From contig JAXHLS010000002.1 of assembly GCA_034522055.1 (NCBI GenBank), forward strand, positions 620,001 to 684,000: 64,000 bases of DNA, read 5' to 3'. A program made the position numbers and the translations under genes. This document shows positions 16,679-27,580 of the stretch, in pieces; position 1 is the stretch's first letter; every line of letters starts with the position of its first letter. Source of the stretch: Gammaproteobacteria bacterium (GTDB lineage: Bacteria; Pseudomonadota; Gammaproteobacteria; JAABTG01). Under the pieces are notes generated by a model. That model had not been told where the DNA came from. It ran no database searches and was given only the letters and a program-made list of their open reading frames with translations.

Positions 16679-17790
16679 ATGGATGTCGCCTTCTTATCCG
16701 AATTTACCGACGGTAAACGAGTGTTTCGCTATGTCGACGCCGGCGTCGAACCAAGTCCATCGGGCCCGGGGATTGGGACCCGCTGGAAGAAAGTTTCTGT
16801 CAACGCATCGTAGATGGTCGGCTGCCCCAGCTCATCAAGGATACCTCGCAGGTTGCATCCGCGGCAGAGCTGCCGGTAGCAGGTACACTCAAGATCGCCA
16901 ACTACCTGGGCGCGCCTGTCAGACTTTCGGACGGGAGCGTGTACGGTACCTTCTGTTGTTACAGCAACACGGTCGATGAGACCCTCTCAGATCGGGACCT
17001 CAAAACCCTGAACGTCTTTGCGGACTTTGCGGGTACCTTGGTTGATCGGCAGCTGAAACATGCGCGGGCCCGGGAGCAGATTGCCAGGCGGATAACCTCC
17101 ATCCTCGAAGCTGGCGCGTTTGGCCTTGTTTATCAGCCCATAAACCATCTCGGTCAGGGGACGCATCATTGGATTTGAGGCACTGACCCGCTTCACGGCC
17201 CATCCACCCCGCAGCCCGGATGTCTGGTTCGACGAAGCCGCAGGGTGGGCGTGGGAGAAGAGCTGGAGATGGCCGTCATCGACAGGGCCCTGCGCGAGTT
17301 CGAAGGGATGCCGGCGGGAGTCTATTTGGCCCTCAATGTATCGCCTGAACATATCATTAGCGGTGCTGTCGCAAGAGCCTTCACAGGCCGGTCCCTTGAG
17401 GGCCTCGTGCTTGAAGTAACCGAGCATGCCCCGATCCCCGACTACGAATCATTCAATGCGGCCCTTGCAGAACTGCGCAGCAGCGGGCTGCGTCTCGCCG
17501 TAGACGATGCCGGAGCCGGATATGCAAGCTTCCGGCACATTCTTAGTATCAACCCGGATATCATCAAGCTCGATATCACTTTGATCCGCGGCATTCACGC
17601 CGACGCGTCACGGCGCGCACTGGCCGCGGCTCTCATAACCTTCGGCAACGAGACGGGGGCCCGGGTCGTGGCCGAAGGCGTGGAAACCAGTGCAGAGTTG
17701 GAGGAGCTTCAACGCTTGGGCGTGACGAGCGTGCAAGGATATCTGTTAAGCAGGCCCATACCGATCGCGGATGCCCTGGCCTTGTTGTAA
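16679..17790 (+). pseudogene. GAF-EAL cyclic-di-GMP phosphodiesterase-like gene, frameshifted and 5'-truncated
   Basis: Reading across three frameshifts (near 16770, 17160 and 17235) gives a GAF domain (MDVAFLSEFTDGKRVFRYVD, then VYGTFCCYSNTVDETLSDRD) and an EAL domain (IGFEALTRF; ALNVSPEHI; LEVTEHA; VDDAGAGYASFRHIL; KLDITLIRGIH; VAEGVET). The EAL residues needed for c-di-GMP hydrolysis appear present. The N-terminus is missing: the frame begins right at the stop of the upstream gene. The shifts sit near G or C runs, so some may be sequence errors. It converges on the REC-EAL gene. Confidence 0.7.
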
Positions 17791-17814
17791 GCAATTGCGG
17801 GGGCACTGTAGCCA

Positions 17815-19038
17815 TCAAATACCGGCAATCACCGTGTCCCGTCCGCCGTGCGCCCATGACTCGATCCAGATCGGCACATCGAGGGCAGGCATAGGCCGGG
17901 CGATGAAATAGCCCTGGGCCAGGTCGCAGTCCATGGTGCGCAGGAGATCCCAATCCTCGCGGTCCTCCACGCCTTCGGCCACCGTGCGAAGGCCCAGTCG
18001 GCATGCCATGTCGAGGCTGGCCTCGAGAATGACCCGCAGGGAAGCCGACCGGGAGGCACCATGGACGAAGCCGCGGTCCACCTTGAGTTCGCTGAAGGGG
18101 ATGTCCCGCAACTGCACCAGGGAGGAGTGGCCGGTGCCGAAGTCGTCGATGGACAGGCCGATGTGCTTCGTCCGAGGCGGGTGAGGACGTCCAGGGCGGC
18201 CAGCCGATCCTTCATCAGGCGACTCTCGGTCACTTCCAGCACCAGGACGGCGGGTGGAACGCCGGCTCGCTTCAGCTCCCCGGCCACGCCATCTGCAAAC
18301 TCCAGGGAGGTAAGACTGTCCATGGAGACATTGACGGCCATATGCCAATCGAGGCCGATGTCGGCCCAACGACGGGTCTGGGCCAGGGCCATACCGAGCA
18401 CCTCCCGGGTCAGGGTATCGATCAGGCCATGGTCCTCGGCGGTGGGGATGAACTGGTCGGGATAGACCAGGCCGTCCCGGGGATGGGCCCAGCGGACCAG
18501 GCTCTCGAACCCCCACCACGGCCCCGGAGGCCACTTCCACCTTGGGCTGGTAGTGCAGCACCAGCTCACCGCTGGCAATTGCCCGGTCCAATTCCTCGGG
18601 CCCGTAGACCGTGCGTGGTCGCAGGGGCCCCCGGAGGACGACACGCCCGACGGCGACCACGCCAGCACTTGGCGCAGCTGCTCCAGGGATATGGGCTTCG
18701 TCAGAGGTTCCCAGTACCTGGAGGCGATGGGCCCGGGCCAGGGTGTCGGCGGTGTGGAGGATGCGCTGGTTTTCCCCGCTCATGAGCACCAGACCCTGGT
18801 CGTAGCCCAAGCGCACCAGGTGCCTCACGAACTCCACGCCATCCATGCCGGGCATCTGGAGGTCGCACAGGATCACCGAGAACGCCGCCGGGTCCGCCTC
18901 CAGCACCGCCAGGGCCTCTGCCGCCTGGTCCATGGCCGATACCCGGGTGAAGCCCAGTCGGGTGAGTTGATGGCCCATCAGCCTGAGCACGAAGGGATCG
19001 TCGTCCAGCAATAGGATTGGGGTGGCGTCCGCTGTCAT
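17815..19038 (-). pseudogene. REC-EAL response regulator (c-di-GMP phosphodiesterase type), frameshifted
   Basis: The N-terminal receiver domain (residues 5-120) has ILLLDDDPFVLRLM and the phospho-acceptor in ILCDLQMPGMDG. An EAL domain follows, whose core (GFESLVRWAHP, AVNVSMDSL, LVLEVTESRLM) sits in a second frame, and whose end (IGLSIDDFGTGHSSLVQL, VAEGVE) returns to the first. About four compensating shifts exist between 18180 and 18710. The signature is ESL in place of EAL. The gene starts 4 bases after the hybrid kinase stop, so it is the likely output of that phosphorelay, similar in layout to Pseudomonas RocR. Confidence 0.75.
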
Positions 19039-19042
19039 GCCC

Positions 19043-22000
19043 TCAGTCCGCGCCGGCGGCCAGGTGGCGTTCCACGGCCGCCTCGGCCGCCTCCCGGGCG
19101 GCGTTCAGCTGCGCCAGGGGCTCCGCGACGTCCGCCGCCGCCGCATCCTCCGCCCTGGCCGCCTGTTCCACGCCCTCACAGGCCGCACCCAAGTCCGCAG
19201 CACCGACCGCATGGGCGGCCGACTTGAGCCGGTGGGCGACCGCCCCGACACGGCCCACATGCGCCGCGGCGAAGGCCTGTTCCAACTCCGCGGCTGAGTT
19301 CCGGGCGCTCTCCAGGAAACTCACCAGCACGCTGCGCACGGCATCCGCGTCGTCCCCCACAAGCCTCTCCAGGACAGTGATATCGACGGCCGCCGTCATC
19401 TCCCGACCGCCGGCGGCCGAAGCCGGAAGCCATGTCTCCAGGGCGTGGCGCAACGCCGCCAGGGTCAGGGGCTTGGTGAGGTAGTCGTCCATGCCGGCGG
19501 CGCGGGCGCGGTTGGCCTCGCCGCGCAGGGCATTCGCGGTGAGAGCCAGGATGGACGCCCGTTGCCCCGCCTTCTCTTCCTGTCGTATGGCCCTTGCCAG
19601 ATCGTAACCATCCATCTCGGGCATGTGGAGATCGGTAAGCACCAGGGCATAGCGGCCCTCCCGCCACATACGCAGGGCCTCTGCACCATCTCCCGCTATC
19701 TCGGCCGCATAACCGAGCAATTCCAGCTGCTGGCGGATCACCCGCTGATTGATCTCGTCGTCCTCCGCCACCAGGATCAACCGTCCCTGGGAACGGGCCT
19801 CGGCCACGCTCGGCGCAGGCGCCGCGGGGTCCGGCACGTCCCCCGCCTCACCGGGTCCCTGGAAGACCTCCGGCGAGGCCCGGCCGGCGGCCACCGCGAT
19901 GGCCCGCACCAGGGCCTGGCGGCGTACCGCGTTGCCGTCCAGGGACACCAGATCGTCGGATTCCACCCGGGCCCGCCGGCGCCGCCCCCGGGTGATGACC
20001 AACTGGCCCACACCCTCTACTCCCTGCAAGGCGGGCTCCGGCGCCGGTTTCTGCGCGCCCTGGTAACTGATCACCACCGCCGGGCCGCCTTCTCGCGCCC
20101 CCTCCAGGGCCTCTTCCATTCCTGTCGCGACGTCCAGCCTCGCCCCGGCGTGCTCCAGGTAGGCCCGCAGATCCGCCGCTTCGAGACGGGGATGGTCCAC
20201 CAGGATACACCGCAGGCCGGTGAGCTCGACGGCGGGCGCCGGCGGCGTCGCATCGACGACCTCGAAGGGTAGGGTGGCGGTAAAGGTGGCCCCCTCTCCG
20301 GGTGCTCCCTCGGCCCGGATCTCGCCGCCCATGGTATCCACCAGCAGCTTGCAGATGGCGAGGCCGAGGCCCGTGCCGCCGAAGCGTCTCGTGGTGGATA
20401 TCTCGGCCTGGGTGAAGGGCGTGAACAACTGCTCCAGGGTCTCCGGGGCGATGCCGATGCCGTTGTCGGCCACCGCGAAGGACACCCGCAGCGGATCCCT
20501 CGCTACCGCCTCCACCCGCACCCTTACCCGCCCCTGGCGGCCCTCCTGCCCGCCGGAGAACTTTATGGCGTTGCCCACCAGGTTATAAAGCACCTGGCGC
20601 AACCGCGTTCCATCGGCGGACACCCGGGACGGGATGAGCGGCGAGACGAAGAGTTCCACTTCCACGCCCTTGGCGGCGGCCACCGGCACCAGCGAGCCGC
20701 ACACACCCTCCACGACGTCTTCGATGGATACGGGCAGGGGTTCCAATTCCAGCCTGCCGGCCTCGATCTTGGAGAAGTCGAGGATGTCGTCGATGATGGT
20801 GAGCAGGTTGGTGGCGGCATCCCGGATGGTGTTCACCAGCTCCCGCTGGTGGGCGTTCAACGCGCTCTGACACAGCACCTCCACCATGCCGAAGACGCCG
20901 TTCATGGGGGTGCGGATCTCGTGGCTCATGGCGGCCAGGAAGGCCGACTTGGCGCGGTTGGCCTGCTCGGCGTCCCGCCGGGCCTGCTCCAGTTCCACCG
21001 CCGCGTTCCGGCGCTCGCTCACGTCCTGTAGCATCACCAGGGCGCCATGGCAGCCGTCGTAGACGTAGGGCACCGCGGTGGCCTCGCCGTAGAAGGTGGA
21101 GCCGTCGAAACGGCGCCAGCGCTCCTCCAGGGCCGGCACCGATTTGCCTTCCTTGTTCAACAAGCGCATGCGGGCGGCCACCACCGCGCGATCCCGAGGA
21201 TCGATGAAATCGAGCACTCGACGGTCCACCAAGTGATCCTGGGACGGTGCACGCAGCAGTTCCATGGCCTTCGGGTTGGCGTAGACGAACTGATCCCGGC
21301 ACTGGACGAATATCCCGAGGGGGCGGATTCCGTGAACTGGCGGTAGCGCGCCTCGCTGGCCACCAGGGCTATTTCCGCCGCCCGCTCGTGGCTGATGTCC
21401 CGGAACACGAGCACCACGCCGTGGAGGGTCCCGTCCTCGTCGCGGATGGGGGCGGCGCTGTCGGCGACGGGATACTCGCTGCCACCCCGGGACACCAGCA
21501 CCGTATGGTTGGCGAGGCCCTGGATGGTGCCGAACTCCAGCACGGCCTGGACCGGCGACGGCGCCGGCTGGCGGGTCTCCTCGTTGATGATATGGAACAC
21601 CTCGGACAGGGGCCGGTCGCGGGCCTCTCCCTGCCGCCAGCCCGTCAAGGTCTCGGCCACGGGGTTCATGCGGGTGACCCGCCCCTCGGCGTCGGTGGTC
21701 AGCACCGCGTCGCCGATGGACCTGAGGGTGATGTCGAGGTCCCGCTCCCGCGCCCGCAGGGCGGCCGTGCGGGCGACCACCACCGCCTCGGTGGCGGCCT
21801 GGCGGCCGGCTGCAGCGAGGGCCGCGAAGCTCACCAGCAGCGCGGCCAGGACCGCGAATCCGAAGTAAACCAGGGCGCGCTGGCCGGCCTCGGGTACCTC
21901 GAGGTCATTGCGGGGGATCAACTCGACACGCCACGACCGATCGGCGAAAGGCAGGTCCCGCTGCCAGGCCCCTGCCGCCGCGGCCGTGGGTGCGCCGGCC

Positions 22001-23439
22001 AGGAGGGTCGGGACCCCATCCTCAGGGGCGTCCCACACCCTCAGGGCGAACCCCCTCCGGCGCGCGAACTGCATCGCCGGCTCCAACAACGTGCCAGTAT
22101 CCAGCACACCGACGATGAAACCCCGCAAGGCCTGGCGGCGCTCATCGATGCCGGCGGCATCGGCATCGAAACTCGCAGGATAGACGGCATTGAACACCAG
22201 CACCGCACGCCGCTCGGTACGCAGCAACCGGACCACCGGCGCCGCCGCCATGGCACCAGCCTCCACGGCGCGGATCATGGCCTGGCGCCGCGGTGCCTCG
22301 AAACCATGGTCGAGCCCCAGCACCTCCCTGCTGGCGCCTGCAGGCTGCGCAAAGCGCACCGGGAAATACTCCGGCCGCCAGGTCAGCGGACGGGCGCGTG
22401 CATCCGCGCCCAACTCGAAGATACGGTAGCCCGGCAGGCCTTCCTCCTGCTGGGCCGTCTCGAAGACCTGGCGCTCGCCGGCCGGCAGGCGCGGCGCCCA
22501 ATCCAGGGCCAGGAGGCCGGTCCGTTCCAGGGCCAGGGACGCGAAGATGGCGAACTCCTTCCGGGTCACTTCCTCGCTGGCGGCAAAGAAGCGCTCCAGC
22601 CCGCGCAGGGGCTCCGTAGCACCCGCGGTCGCCAACAGGACCCTGCGGTGGACCTCCTCGGCGGCGTCATCCACCAACCCCTGCAGCCGGGCCTCCTCGA
22701 TGCGCTGAAAACCCCAGTGGCCCACCGTCAGCAGCAGGGCGGTAACCAGCAGCGGCAGGGCCACGCGCTGGCGGCGCCGGCCCCACTTCCCATCCCGTCC
22801 GGGCCAGGCCAGGATCGCGAGGGGGGCAAACAGCACGACTCCGAGGGCGTCCCCCGTCCACCACAGCAACCAGCGGTAGGGCGCGTCGGATCCCGGGAGC
22901 TGGCCAACGGCCTGCAGGGTCACGATACCGGCGGTGGCCGCCACCCCGCAGGCCACCGGACCACCCAGCAACAGGAAACCCCAGATGTGGGACTCGCGGG
23001 AGATGGGCGCATCGCGGGTGACGAAGCGCCGCGTGAGGAGGGCCCCGAGGAGGGCCTGCAGGGTGGCGCCCGCCGCCACCAGGGCCGCCACCGCGGTCCC
23101 CTGGGTCGTGGGCTCCACCGTCAGGGCGGCGGCGAAGGCCCCCAGCCAAACCGCCGGCCAGCAGCGCAGGCCGCACATGAGCAGGGCCGCCAGGGCCAGC
23201 CCGGCGGCCGGCGCCAGGGGCGGGGCATAGGGCTCGGCCAGGGGGTTCTGCCCCGCCACCAGGGCCAGCGCCATATAGGCAAGGGCGACGAGGGCCATGG
23301 GCACCAGCGGGAAGATCGAAGAACCCTCTACGGCCGTGCCCGTTGCGGGCGACCCGGCGACGCCGGAAGGGCCGCCTGGGGTGTCGCGCCGGCTCAAGCC
23401 GCCCCCTGCCACGCCATGGCGGTCATCCCTCGCGGGCAA
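19043..23439 (-). pseudogene. hybrid sensor histidine kinase MASE1-CHASE-PAS-PAS-HK-REC-HPt (one frameshift)
   Basis: About 1,465 residues. In order: a multi-helix MASE1-type membrane sensor (residues 40-260), a CHASE-like periplasmic part (GLERFFAASEEVTRKEF, LALDWAPRLP), two PAS domains (SIGDAVLTTDAEGRVTRMNP; the second from AMELLRAPSQDH), H-box SHEIRTPMNGVFG, the ATPase (NAIKFSGG, DNGIGIAPE, GGTGLGLAI), a degenerate receiver-like stretch, a receiver with VLTDLHMPEMDG, and a C-terminal HPt (VAHRLKSAAHAVGA). One base is missing in a G run near 21320. Restoring it joins the first and second halves (SAPLGIFVQCRD). It is co-transcribed with the REC-EAL gene. Confidence 0.85.
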
Positions 23440-23684
23440 CGGTGCCCACCCGTCATGGACACAGCCCCCGGGCGGAGCACTCCGAGGACCCTAACCCACG
23501 GACAGGGCTCGGCGCGCCAGGGGGCGCCGCCAAACGTAAAGGGTGCCGGGGAAGAGTTCGGAGTCCACGACCGGGGATCACATGTTCGTCCATGATGGCG
23601 AGTCTCGCTCAAACCCTGCGGCTTCTATAGTAATCATTCTAGACCCCTCCTGCCGGCAACGTAACGCCGCCCCGCCCCCCTCCC

Positions 23685-23740
23685 TTCACTATTCACTATT
23701 GTCTATTCACTATTCACTATTCACTATTCACTATTCACTA
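23685..23740. repeat. tandem heptamer array (ttcacta), eight units
   Basis: Eight consecutive 7-bp units, seven of them ttcacta and one ttgtcta. The array sits in the 555-bp region between the kinase and cioA starts, which otherwise contains no gene that I can support. The same heptamer recurs near 33241 and 33366. The AT-richness contrasts sharply with the flanks. Confidence 0.85.
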
Positions 23741-23994
23741 TCTTCAAGCTTAACCCCCCTCCCCCGTCACCATTCACCAATCGAACCTTCCCCGGGCCGG
23801 CCGACCCCATGAACTTCGCCGACTGCCAGGAAGCGACAGCCCCCCCGCGAGCATGTAGACTGCGCCCGTAGGCCCGCCGCACCACCATCATCCGCGGCGC
23901 TTCCTCCGCGAGGAAGGCATGGCCACCCGGCGCCCTCCATGCCGGGCACGGCTATGGGCCAGGGGACCTGCACCGCAACCCGGAGGAGGGCGAC

Positions 23995-25368
23995 ATGGCG
24001 GAATCCCTCGACATGCTGCTGCTGGCACGCCTGCAGTTCGCGTTCACCATATCCTTTCACATCATCTTCCCGGCCTTCAGTATCGGCCTCGCCAGTTACC
24101 TGGTGATGCTCGAGGCCCTGTGGTTGAAGACCGGCCGCGATACCTACATGGGACTGTACCGGATGTGGGTGAAGGTGTTCGCAGTGACCTTCGGCATGGG
24201 CGTGGTGTCGGGGCTGGTTATGAGCTACCAGTTCGGCACCAACTGGAGCCTGTTCTCCGAACAGACGGGCAACGTCCTCGGTCCACTGCTGGGCTACGAG
24301 GTCCTCACGGCCTTCTTCCTGGAGGCCTCCTTCCTCGGCATCATGCTGTTCGGTGTCAACCGGGTCGGCCGCTACATGCATTTCATCGCCACCACCGTGG
24401 TGGCCATCGGCACCCTCATCTCCGCCTTCTGGATCCTCGCCGCCAACAGCTGGATGCACACGCCGGCGGGCTATGAGCTGCGGGACGGGGTGTTCTATGC
24501 CACGGACTGGCTGGAGGTGATATTCAACCCCTCCTTCCCCTATCGCTTCGTGCACATGGTCTTGGCGGCCTATCTCACCACCTCCCTGGTGGTCGCCGCC
24601 GTGGCCGCCTTCCATCTGCTGCGCGGCACCCACCGCGAGGCGGCCCGCACCATGATGTTCATGGCCCTGCCCTTCATCACCATCGTGGCCACCCTGCAGG
24701 TGATCGCCGGCCACGAGCACGGCGTCAACGTCCACGAGTACCAGCCGGCCAAGCTGGCCGCCATGGAGGGGGTGTGGGAAACGGAGCGCGGTGCGCCCCT
24801 GCTGCTCTTCGCCCTGCCCAGCGAGCGGGACGAGCGCAACCACCTGGAGGTGAAGGTGCCGAAGATGGCGAGCCTGGTGGTGACGGGCGAGCTGGACGGC
24901 GAGATCCGCGGCCTCAAGGAGTGGCCCGCCGATGAGCGCCCGCCGGTGGCCATCGTCTTCTGGAGCTTCCGCGTCATGGTGGGCCTGGGCCTGCTGATGC
25001 TGGGCCTGGGTCTCGTGGGCAGCTGGCTGCTGAAGACCGGCCGCCTGGAGTCCTGGCGCTGGTTCCTGCGGGCCACCGTGGCCATGGGTCCCAGCGGTTT
25101 TATCGCGGTGCTGACGGGCTGGATCACCGCCGAGGTGGGACGCCAGCCCTACACGGTCTACGGCCTGCTGCGCACCGCCGATTCCGTGTCGCCGGTGACC
25201 GCGGGTGCGGTGGGTATGTCCCTCATCGTGTTCATCTTCGTGTACGGCGTGGTGTTCTCGGCCGGCACCTACTACATGCTGCGGCTGATGGCCCAGGGGC
25301 CCGATACCCCGGAGGAGTCGCCGGCGCCCGCGGACGGCAACAGCCCACAGTTGGCAACGGAGGGATGA
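23995..25368 (+). CDS. cydA: cytochrome bd-type quinol oxidase subunit I (cyanide-insensitive type)
   Basis: A 457-residue inner-membrane protein with the CydA/CioA signature: RLQFAFTISFH22 (heme ligand), a long run of helices, FFLEASFLGIMLFG, and GWITAEVGRQPYTVYGLLRT. The quinol-binding loop is short (HGVNVHEYQPAKLAAMEG, with no long insertion), which marks the CioA subgroup that lacks the E. coli-type Q-loop extension. Together with subunit II it oxidises ubiquinol and reduces O2 to water. A good Shine-Dalgarno (ggagga) precedes the ATG. Subunit II begins 4 bases after its stop. No cydX-like small gene is visible. Confidence 0.95.
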   Translation: MAESLDMLLLARLQFAFTISFHIIFPAFSIGLASYLVMLEALWLKTGRDTYMGLYRMWVKVFAVTFGMGVVSGLVMSYQFGTNWSLFSEQTGNVLGPLLGYEVLTAFFLEASFLGIMLFGVNRVGRYMHFIATTVVAIGTLISAFWILAANSWMHTPAGYELRDGVFYATDWLEVIFNPSFPYRFVHMVLAAYLTTSLVVAAVAAFHLLRGTHREAARTMMFMALPFITIVATLQVIAGHEHGVNVHEYQPAKLAAMEGVWETERGAPLLLFALPSERDERNHLEVKVPKMASLVVTGELDGEIRGLKEWPADERPPVAIVFWSFRVMVGLGLLMLGLGLVGSWLLKTGRLESWRWFLRATVAMGPSGFIAVLTGWITAEVGRQPYTVYGLLRTADSVSPVTAGAVGMSLIVFIFVYGVVFSAGTYYMLRLMAQGPDTPEESPAPADGNSPQLATEG

Positions 25369-25372
25369 CACC

Positions 25373-26401
25373 ATGGAAAGCCTGAATCTGCCCCTCATCT
25401 GGGCCGGTCTGCTGGCCCTGGCGGTGTTCATGTACATACTCCTGGACGGCTTCGACCTGGGGGTGGGCATCATGTTTCCCTTCGCCGAGCACGACGAGGA
25501 CCGGGACATCATGATGAACTCGGTGGCGCCGGTGTGGGACGGCAACGAAACCTGGCTGGTGCTCGGCGGCGGCGGCCTGTTCGCGGCCTTCCCCAAGGCC
25601 TACGCGGCCCTGATGCCGGCGGTCTATATGCCCATCGGCTTCCTGTTGACGGCCCTCATCTTCCGCGGCGTGGCCTTCGAGTTCCGTTTCAAGGCGACGG
25701 GGGCGGCGCGGCGCCTCTGGGACCAGGCCTTTCACTGGGGCTCGGTGGTGGCCACCTTCGCCCAGGGCCTGGTGCTGGGGGCCGTGGTCCAGGGCATCCA
25801 CCTGGAGGACGGGCGTTTCGCCGGCGGCATGTTCGACTGGCTCACCCCCTTCAGCTTCGTCACCGGCTGCGCCATGGTGTGGGGCTACACCCTGCTCGGC
25901 GCCACCTGGCTGGTGATCAAGACCGAGGGCGAACTGCAGGCCTGGAGCCGGCGGGTGGCCATGCTCGCCGCCGTGGTGGTGGTGGCCATGATGGCGGTGG
26001 TGAGCCTGTGGATACCCCTGCTGGACTTCACGGTAGCGGCGCGTTGGGGGCTCTCCTATCCCGATATCCGCTGGGAGCGGCTGGCCCTCTTCAGCCCGGT
26101 GCCCCTGCTGGTAGCCGTCGGCTTCGTATTCCTGATGCGGGGTCTGTGGCGGGGCGCCACCTACGGGCCCTACCTGTGGTCCGTGGGTCTCTTCCTGCTG
26201 GGCTTCGTGGGCCTGCTTATCAGCATCTATCCCCACATCGTGCCCTTCGGGCTCACCATCCAGGAGGCCGCCGCCGCCCCCAATGCCCAGGGCCTGCTGC
26301 TGGCCGGCACCCTGGTGCTGCTGCCGGTGATCCTCGGCTACACCGCCTACGCCTACTGGGTATTCCGCGGCAAGGTGCAGGCCGACGCCGGCTATCACTG
26401 A
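25373..26401 (+). CDS. cydB: cytochrome bd-type quinol oxidase subunit II
   Basis: A 342-residue membrane protein with typical CydB/CioB features: LLDGFDLGVGIMFPF near residue 25, VWDGNETWLVLGGGGLFAAFP, and an otherwise helical body. It completes the bd oxidase encoded with cydA. A roughly 100-bp piece of this gene (25625-25720) is duplicated about 1.8 kb downstream, in front of mntA. The gene itself is intact. Confidence 0.95.
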   Translation: MESLNLPLIWAGLLALAVFMYILLDGFDLGVGIMFPFAEHDEDRDIMMNSVAPVWDGNETWLVLGGGGLFAAFPKAYAALMPAVYMPIGFLLTALIFRGVAFEFRFKATGAARRLWDQAFHWGSVVATFAQGLVLGAVVQGIHLEDGRFAGGMFDWLTPFSFVTGCAMVWGYTLLGATWLVIKTEGELQAWSRRVAMLAAVVVVAMMAVVSLWIPLLDFTVAARWGLSYPDIRWERLALFSPVPLLVAVGFVFLMRGLWRGATYGPYLWSVGLFLLGFVGLLISIYPHIVPFGLTIQEAAAAPNAQGLLLAGTLVLLPVILGYTAYAYWVFRGKVQADAGYH

Positions 26402-26625
26402 AGCGGCGGGACGGAGGCACGGAGAAGAGAGATGGATGCACCTGAATGGCGGCTTTGGCTTCGTGGTTAGAGCCCGCCACCACGCCCCCCACCGCCGAAG
26501 GTCACCCTCGACACACAACGCAGGTTCGGCGCGACCCATGATCTCAGTGCCTTAAGTGCCTCCGTGAGAGATAATGCTTTTTCCGTTGGGGCTCGCAAGC
26601 AGATCCCAATCTACCAGCTTGCTTG

Positions 26626-26655
26626 CTCCCATTTTGGGAGGGGCTATAATCCCCA
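26626..26655 (+). promoter_or_regulatory. promoter/operator of higBA
   Basis: A perfect -10 (tataat, 26645-26650) lies five bases before the higB ATG. About 16 bases upstream is a ttgctc -35. The inverted repeat ctccca-ttt-tgggag (26626-26640) fills the spacer and is a natural operator for the HigA antitoxin. The very short distance to the ATG suggests a leaderless or nearly leaderless mRNA. Confidence 0.55.
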
Positions 26656-26949
26656 ATGAGAGTGATCGCAAAAAGGACATTGCGGGAGTTCTACGAACTG
26701 GCCTCACACCAGGATGCCAGGGGACCGCTGGAGGCATGGCACGCCGAGGCCACCAAAGCTATCTGGCAATCACCGCACGACATCAAGGCGCAGTATGGCA
26801 ATGCCAGCATCATCAGTGATGAAACAGTGGTGTTTAACATTGCGGGAAACAAATACCGACTGGTGGTGAATCTGGATTATGGTCGCCAGACAGCCTACGT
26901 GAAGTTTGTCGGTACCCATGAACAGTACGACAAACTCCAATTGAGGTAG
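26656..26949 (+). CDS. higB: HigB-type mRNA interferase toxin
   Basis: A 97-residue RelE-superfamily protein of the HigB type: MRVIAKRTLREFYE, HAEATKAIW, VFNIAGNKYRLVV, VKFVGTHEQYDKL. These toxins cleave mRNA on the ribosome. As usual for higBA, the toxin gene comes first, with the antitoxin 18 bases downstream. The base composition is lower in GC than the neighbouring cydAB genes, in keeping with acquisition by transfer. Confidence 0.92.
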   Translation: MRVIAKRTLREFYELASHQDARGPLEAWHAEATKAIWQSPHDIKAQYGNASIISDETVVFNIAGNKYRLVVNLDYGRQTAYVKFVGTHEQYDKLQLR

Positions 26950-26967
26950 TTAAGCGAGGATGGAACG

Positions 26968-27351
26968 ATGGATATTCGCCCTATCAAAACAGAACAGGAC
27001 TACGATGCGGCGCTGGCTGAGATTGAACAGCTTTGGGGCGCAGAGGCAGATACGCCCGAAGGCGATAAACTCGATATCCTGATCACGCTGGTCGAGGCCT
27101 ACGAGGAGCGAAACCACCCTATTACGCCGCCCGATCCGATTGAGGCGATCCTGTTCCGCATGGAACAGGGAGGGCTTGATCGTAAGGCACTCGAACCCTT
27201 CATCGGGAAGAGCGGTCGCGTCTCTGAGGTGCTTAACCGTCAGCGTCCACTCTCGGTCAATATGATCCGCAAGCTTTGGGAGGAGTTGCATATCCCACTG
27301 GAAAGCCTGATCCAGCAAACCAATCACAACAACCATCACCACCAAGCATAA
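26968..27351 (+). CDS. higA: HigA-type antitoxin
   Basis: A 127-residue protein beginning MDIRPIKTEQDYDAALAEIE, the typical start of HigA antitoxins. A C-terminal HTH follows (SGRVSEVLNRQRPLSVNMIR) that should bind the operator in front of higB. A His/Asn-rich tail (NHNNHHHQA) follows. It neutralises HigB and autorepresses the operon. Confidence 0.92.
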   Translation: MDIRPIKTEQDYDAALAEIEQLWGAEADTPEGDKLDILITLVEAYEERNHPITPPDPIEAILFRMEQGGLDRKALEPFIGKSGRVSEVLNRQRPLSVNMIRKLWEELHIPLESLIQQTNHNNHHHQA

Positions 27352-27430
27352 AAGCAAGACACGCCATCTCCCGCCCCGTACACCCACCGCGCAAAACGAA
27401 CGCCGCACCCTTCGCTCTATATCCTGCAAC

Positions 27431-27530
27431 CGGATCTACATGACCATCGGCTTCCTGTTGACGGCCCTCATCTTCCGCGGCGTGGCCTTCGGATTCCGTT
27501 TCAAGGCGAAGGGGGTGGCGCGGCGACATG
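27431..27530 (+). pseudogene. internal fragment of cydB, in frame with mntA
   Basis: Around 27431-27530 the sequence matches cydB 25625-25720 with only a few differences (atcggcttcctgttgacggc is shared). It encodes MTIGFLLTALIFRGVAFGFR, part of one membrane helix. The frame continues without a stop into mntA. The fragment is same-strand and stands alone, with no other cydB sequence beside it. Confidence 0.75.
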
Positions 27531-27580
27531 GGTTTACGCTGGTGAAGGCGAGCTTGCGCCCTCCTGCCACGTGCCACACT

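Noticed and set aside
21247-23595. 782-codon plus-strand frame opposite the hybrid kinase
   Set aside because: Composition is antisense-like (Gly/Arg/Gln-rich); the kinase has complete domain motifs on the other strand.
23685-23740. Heptamer array as a CRISPR array
   Set aside because: Units are 7 bp with no spacers.
23767-25596. 609-codon minus frame opposite cydAB
   Set aside because: His/Gln/Gly-rich antisense; cydA and cydB are unmistakable on the plus strand.
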